From NCBI GenBank assembly GCA_019802505.1, contig JAFMOC010000083.1, positions 747,501 through 811,500 on the forward strand: a stretch of 64,000 nucleotides of DNA. The letters run 5' to 3'. Made by a program: the position numbers and the translations under genes. Below the pieces are notes generated by a model. It saw nothing but the letters and a program-made list of their open reading frames with translations, searched no databases and was not told the DNA's origin. Each line of letters begins with the position of its first letter. Within the stretch, counting starts at the first letter, position 1. Shown here in pieces: positions 60,183-64,000 of the stretch. The stretch comes from Corydoras sp. C115 (taxonomy: Eukaryota; Chordata; Actinopteri; Siluriformes; Callichthyidae).

Positions 60183-60818
60183 CTTACTTACATGCTTTCT
60201 GAGGAATACATTAGTGCGAATACACAATAGTAAGGTTGGTATGGTTTTAGTTGTAGCATTTATGTCCCATCTGAGGTATTGTTTTATGTTTGCATTGCAC
60301 ATAGAATGTGTAATAACCCAAAGGTGTGTTTTCTTTTTAATTGATTTTATTATGTTAGATTTATTATGTTTTATACAGTATTATTTTTCTCTTGCGGTTT
60401 TCTGTTCCATGTGGTTGGGTTCGGTAATGCCCACACTTTCCACCAAGCCGTGCATGGTACAACAACTCTTTACGATTTCAGTCTTGAGATTTGTCTATAT
60501 ATGAAGCTGTTTTCATTTCTATCTAATAAAACAGCATGTAAATTAATAAATTCAAATTAAATGATTCTTACAAAACAGATTGTAATGCTTTAATAGTTTC
60601 TGCTGACAGTAGTTTTAATACTTAAATATAGAACTGTTCAAGACAGTTAATTCTGAATAAAATATTACATTTGCAACTTTTTCTTTGCTAACCATAAGGT
60701 AGTTTGATTTTAAATTTAGGTTAAAATATATTTTTGGCTGCTTCCTTGATTTGTTTCACTTCAATATTGTCCTTCTGCTTTTTTTCTCAGCAAAGGAAGT
60801 AAAGCAAATGGATATGAG
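60183..60818. other. upstream intron or 5' flank, nothing recognised
   Basis: AT-rich sequence. The 114-codon frame at 60160-60504 starts inside the SINE and is not supported. Confidence 0.45.
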
Positions 60819-60870
60819 AAGAGGGAGAGAGAGAGAGAGAGAGTGAGAGAGAAAGAAAGAGAGAGTAAGG
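60819..60870 (+). repeat. (GA)n purine tract
   Basis: gagaga with aagaaag variants. Confidence 0.9.
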
Positions 60871-61748
60871 CAGCAAGAGCTATAGCGGTTAGCATGTAGG
60901 GATCTGCAGTATTTAGATAAGTCTGCTGCTCTCACTTTGACTCAGCTTTGTTTTTGTTCTCGTCAATTACTCTCACGCTTGTTTGTGTAGGAGTGGATTT
61001 CAGCATGTTTTTTTCCGGTTTGCTATCAGGAACTGACATTGCCCAGGTAGAACAAAGTGCTCTAAACAGAGGTGATCCCCTGTATGAAGCAATACACACA
61101 GAATTTGACACATAAAAGCTACAGTGCATGGGTTAGTGTCGTGGTCACCTGAAGACTGAACGCTACATTTAGATGGTGATTATGTTTATGGCATTGTATT
61201 AATGCTTAGCATATGCTACAGGAATATTATACATTTATTGGTAATGTATGGTGTCACATTAAAATACTATACATTATATTGAAACAAGGGAATCCTCTAT
61301 AAATGAACACTGTCCCAGTATGTTATTGCTCCCCTGCCAAACTTCATAGTTGGCACTATATAGTTATAACTTCTTATGCTTATCCAATAGTTTTAATGTC
61401 ATTTGGAAAACTTATACGAATATACGAATAGTATATTCATTTTCATTTTTGTTACTAATGGCAGTGTGGTTTTTGTACGTGGAACTTAAACGCAGGACTA
61501 ACTTAAATGAAAATAAGTTAGAAAACCAAACACCAAAACAACGTATTAAAGCTAAAACAAAAACTGAATCAGAATTATTACTCAAATCATAAAAAAGATG
61601 CTTGTTAGTCAGTTAGTAAATTACTTGTAGTTTACATAAACAGATTAGAGGCTGGCATTGCTGACAAAGTAATGTTGCTACAAATGAATGCATACTTCTA
61701 TTCTCACGGTCAGAGAGAAAGTCCTTAAACCACTCTCTCTCACAAACA
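60871..61748. other. upstream intron or 5' flank, nothing recognised
   Basis: Unique sequence. Confidence 0.45.
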
Positions 61749-61812
61749 TACACACACACAAGCACACACACACACACACACACACACAACACACACACAC
61801 ACACACACACAC
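61749..61812 (+). repeat. (CA)n microsatellite
   Basis: About 30 units with two breaks. Confidence 0.95.
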
Positions 61813-61890
61813 AGCTTATGGGTGCAGTGCCGGAAGGTCTGAATTTCTGAGCACTGTGTTCAATGAATGTCAATGAACTTGCAAAGAAAA

Positions 61891-61902
61891 CGGAGAGAGG
61901 GG

Positions 61903-61952
<50 letters not shown>

Positions 61953-61953
61953 A

Positions 61954-61984
<31 letters not shown>

Positions 61985-62085
61985 AAGAGAGAGAGAGAGA
62001 GGAGCGAACAGAATAAGAGAGACAGAGTGAAAGAGAGCGAGAGAGAGCGAGAAAGAGAGAGAGAGAGGAGAAAGGGAGGATGTGT
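61891..62085 (+). repeat. (GA)n polypurine tract with a repeated 45-bp pattern
   Basis: gagaga runs with recurring gggagagtgaaagagag blocks (at about 61942 and 61976). The complementary Leu/Ser frame is an artefact. Confidence 0.95.
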
Positions 62086-63002
62086 GGCCCTTTCATAACA
62101 GTTGATAAATGCAGGACAAAGACAAAGGAAACAGAACTAAAAAAAGACAACAAGGGCCTGTACGAATGTGTGTTTTTTGGAAGTGTACATCTGCATCTGT
62201 ACAGATAGTAAATCATTCATTAGTGGTGCCTTTATCACGTCCGGTTGTGCCATTCAGTATTAATAATTAGCTGAGCTGGCTGTTAGTCATACTTTTGTTT
62301 GTTCCATCAGCGTTACAACACATGCACTGACGTTTTAAATAAAAAGATGTTTGGTCACCGCTTGTATGCGAAGATGTGCGCACATGCTTGTCTATATATG
62401 AATTCAGCTGCAGGATAGAGCTAATTTAGCAGCTCTGTTAGTCTCACTGGACAGTCCAGCTGCGTCAAAGCAGCAGTGAACCTCCTCACTCATGCACACA
62501 CAGACACACTCAGACAATCTTTGCTTCCTCACTTGGGTTAAGCATAATCAAGATGAAAAAGGGCAAAAAAGAAAGGATTTTTACAGCTATTACATGTAGG
62601 ACTCCAGAAAAAGATCATCAGAAAAGCACAACATTGTACAAAATGAGCATTTCCTATCTGGGCAATTCCAGCCTCATTAATATGATGTTTGAACTGTATA
62701 AAGTATAAGTAAATTTAAGAAGTGTTTTCTCAGGGCTGACTACTGAGCTGAAAATAATGAGTACACTTATAGAACATTCTACTCCTACATTTTTCTCTGC
62801 TCTGTTATAAAAACATGTACAGAGAATTACACAGTGAACTACCAAAAACCTCTGACTCTGACTGACTTAATGACTATTACTAATAAGAATAGAACAAAAC
62901 TATCATGCAATTTCAATAAATATACAACAAAATAAAAAATGGCTTTAAAACCGTTTAAATACAGCAGTTTTTTTTTTTTACTTTTATTCTTATTCTTATT
63001 TG
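62086..63002. other. upstream intron or 5' flank, nothing recognised
   Basis: Repeat-free. 62225-62480 is less AT-rich than its surroundings but shows no coding or promoter signature I trust. Confidence 0.4.
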
Positions 63003-63352
63003 TTATCTCATCTCTTCTCATTATCTCAACCATTTAATCCTATACTTGGGTCTTTCTGGGTTCCCCATGTCCATCCGGGGATAATGTTTCGGGCGCTGGG
63101 CAGATACACCCAAGACAGCGCGCCAACCCATCAATGGCACACACACTCACACACACAGGTACAAACAGACTATATAGGGGCAATTTAGAGCAACCAATTT
63201 ACCTAAATCCATGTTTTTGGACTTGGGGAGAACCCAAAGAAAACCCATGCGGACACAAGGAAAACATGGTAATTCCACCCAGATCCGGATTCAAACCTTG
63301 ATCCTCAGCAATGAGAGAAAGATGGCTAACCACTACACCACCCTGCTGCCAT
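63003..63352 (-). mobile_element. SINE family A copy
   Basis: Full length from tctcattatctcaaccattt to ctaaccactacaccaccctg, with scattered small deletions. Confidence 0.9.
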
Positions 63353-64000
63353 TTATTTGTTTATATTTTAGTGAAATAATTCTACAGTAATACAACAACA
63401 CAACGACAAGTTTCAATTCCCCCACATTTTTCGAATTACTTTCTTGCATTACTTACTTTTTAAGATTTAACCTAAAATCAGTTATGTTTAATGTACAGTT
63501 CCAGCAGCATATGAGCCCAACTGCATCCAGGACACTGCTGTGCCTTAATAGCTGCTTAAATTATTCTACTGCACATTAATTATGGTATAGAGTAAAGCCG
63601 CAAAATGCACTTTATGACCGATTGAGTTTACACATTTAACGCCACAATTTAAATTTATGAAAGGAGCAAAAATTGCTCTTATGGGTACATAAGTAAATGA
63701 ACCCGAGGTTAATGGTCCAAAACATACCTCAAATTCACTGTGATATACAAAAACACACAAATGATGATGTAAATGGAATTTAGTCTCCTGACTTAAACAT
63801 TACGAACGTTTTTACTTAAATGAATGTGTGCATATAAATAACGATTCAAGGATATCTTAGTACTAAAGGCCTTTTACAAGCAAGATTTTCAAGACTTCAA
63901 GAGCTAAATGACATTTACACAGTGTCTACAAGCTGTAATTTTTTGCTAAAGGCATTGTTACAAAGTACAATCTATGTAAGGTGACATGCCACATTGCAGA
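63353..64000. other. upstream intron or 5' flank to the window end, nothing recognised
   Basis: AT-rich unique sequence. Confidence 0.5.

Overview
The window looks like nuclear DNA from a teleost fish. The reasons are: about 40 copies of one tRNA-derived SINE with an (ATGA)n tail; two further fish-type SINEs; Tc1/mariner debris; very long (CA)n, (GT)n and (ATCT)n microsatellites; and one vertebrate gene with GT-AG introns. An otophysan (catfish or characin-like) source is my guess from the repeat types. It is not shown by the sequence.

The one protein-coding gene I can support is on the minus strand: mamld1 (mastermind-like domain containing 1), a nuclear co-regulator related to the Mastermind family of Notch co-activators. 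I reconstruct four coding exons: 47762-46107, 11199-11083, 10886-10817 and 10647-9644. Their reading frames join correctly (phases 0, 0, 1) and give about 948 residues. The exons are separated by one very large intron (about 34.9 kb, 11200-46106) and two tiny ones (196 and 169 bp). The 3' UTR probably runs to an AATAAA near 8510-8515. The first visible coding exon starts with ATG directly after a splice acceptor, so at least one more exon lies further upstream (above 47764). I could not identify it.

Layout: 1-8500 is intergenic DNA downstream of the gene. It holds SINE copies, a tandem array of a roughly 0.4-0.5 kb unit (3181-4456), and a broken IS630/Tc1-type transposon (5194-6809) beside an inverted copy of its own end. 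8500-11199 is the 3' end of mamld1. 11200-46106 is the large intron, filled with SINEs, microsatellites, a MITE, a LINE remnant, an 850-bp polypyrimidine tract, a run of 24 G and a badly behaved T-rich block. 46107-47762 is the large coding exon. 47765-64000 is further intron or 5' flank with the same repeats and a few non-repetitive AT-rich blocks that could be regulatory.

I found no operon-like cluster, CRISPR array, RNA gene or new multi-gene system. The points most worth a second look concern repeat biology: tandem duplication of a SINE together with its target site, TSD-bounded full-length and truncated SINE insertions, SINE pairs that share flanking sequence, and the transposon palindrome. 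The exon map of mamld1 is also worth checking. Nearly all other open frames are translated microsatellites or SINEs.
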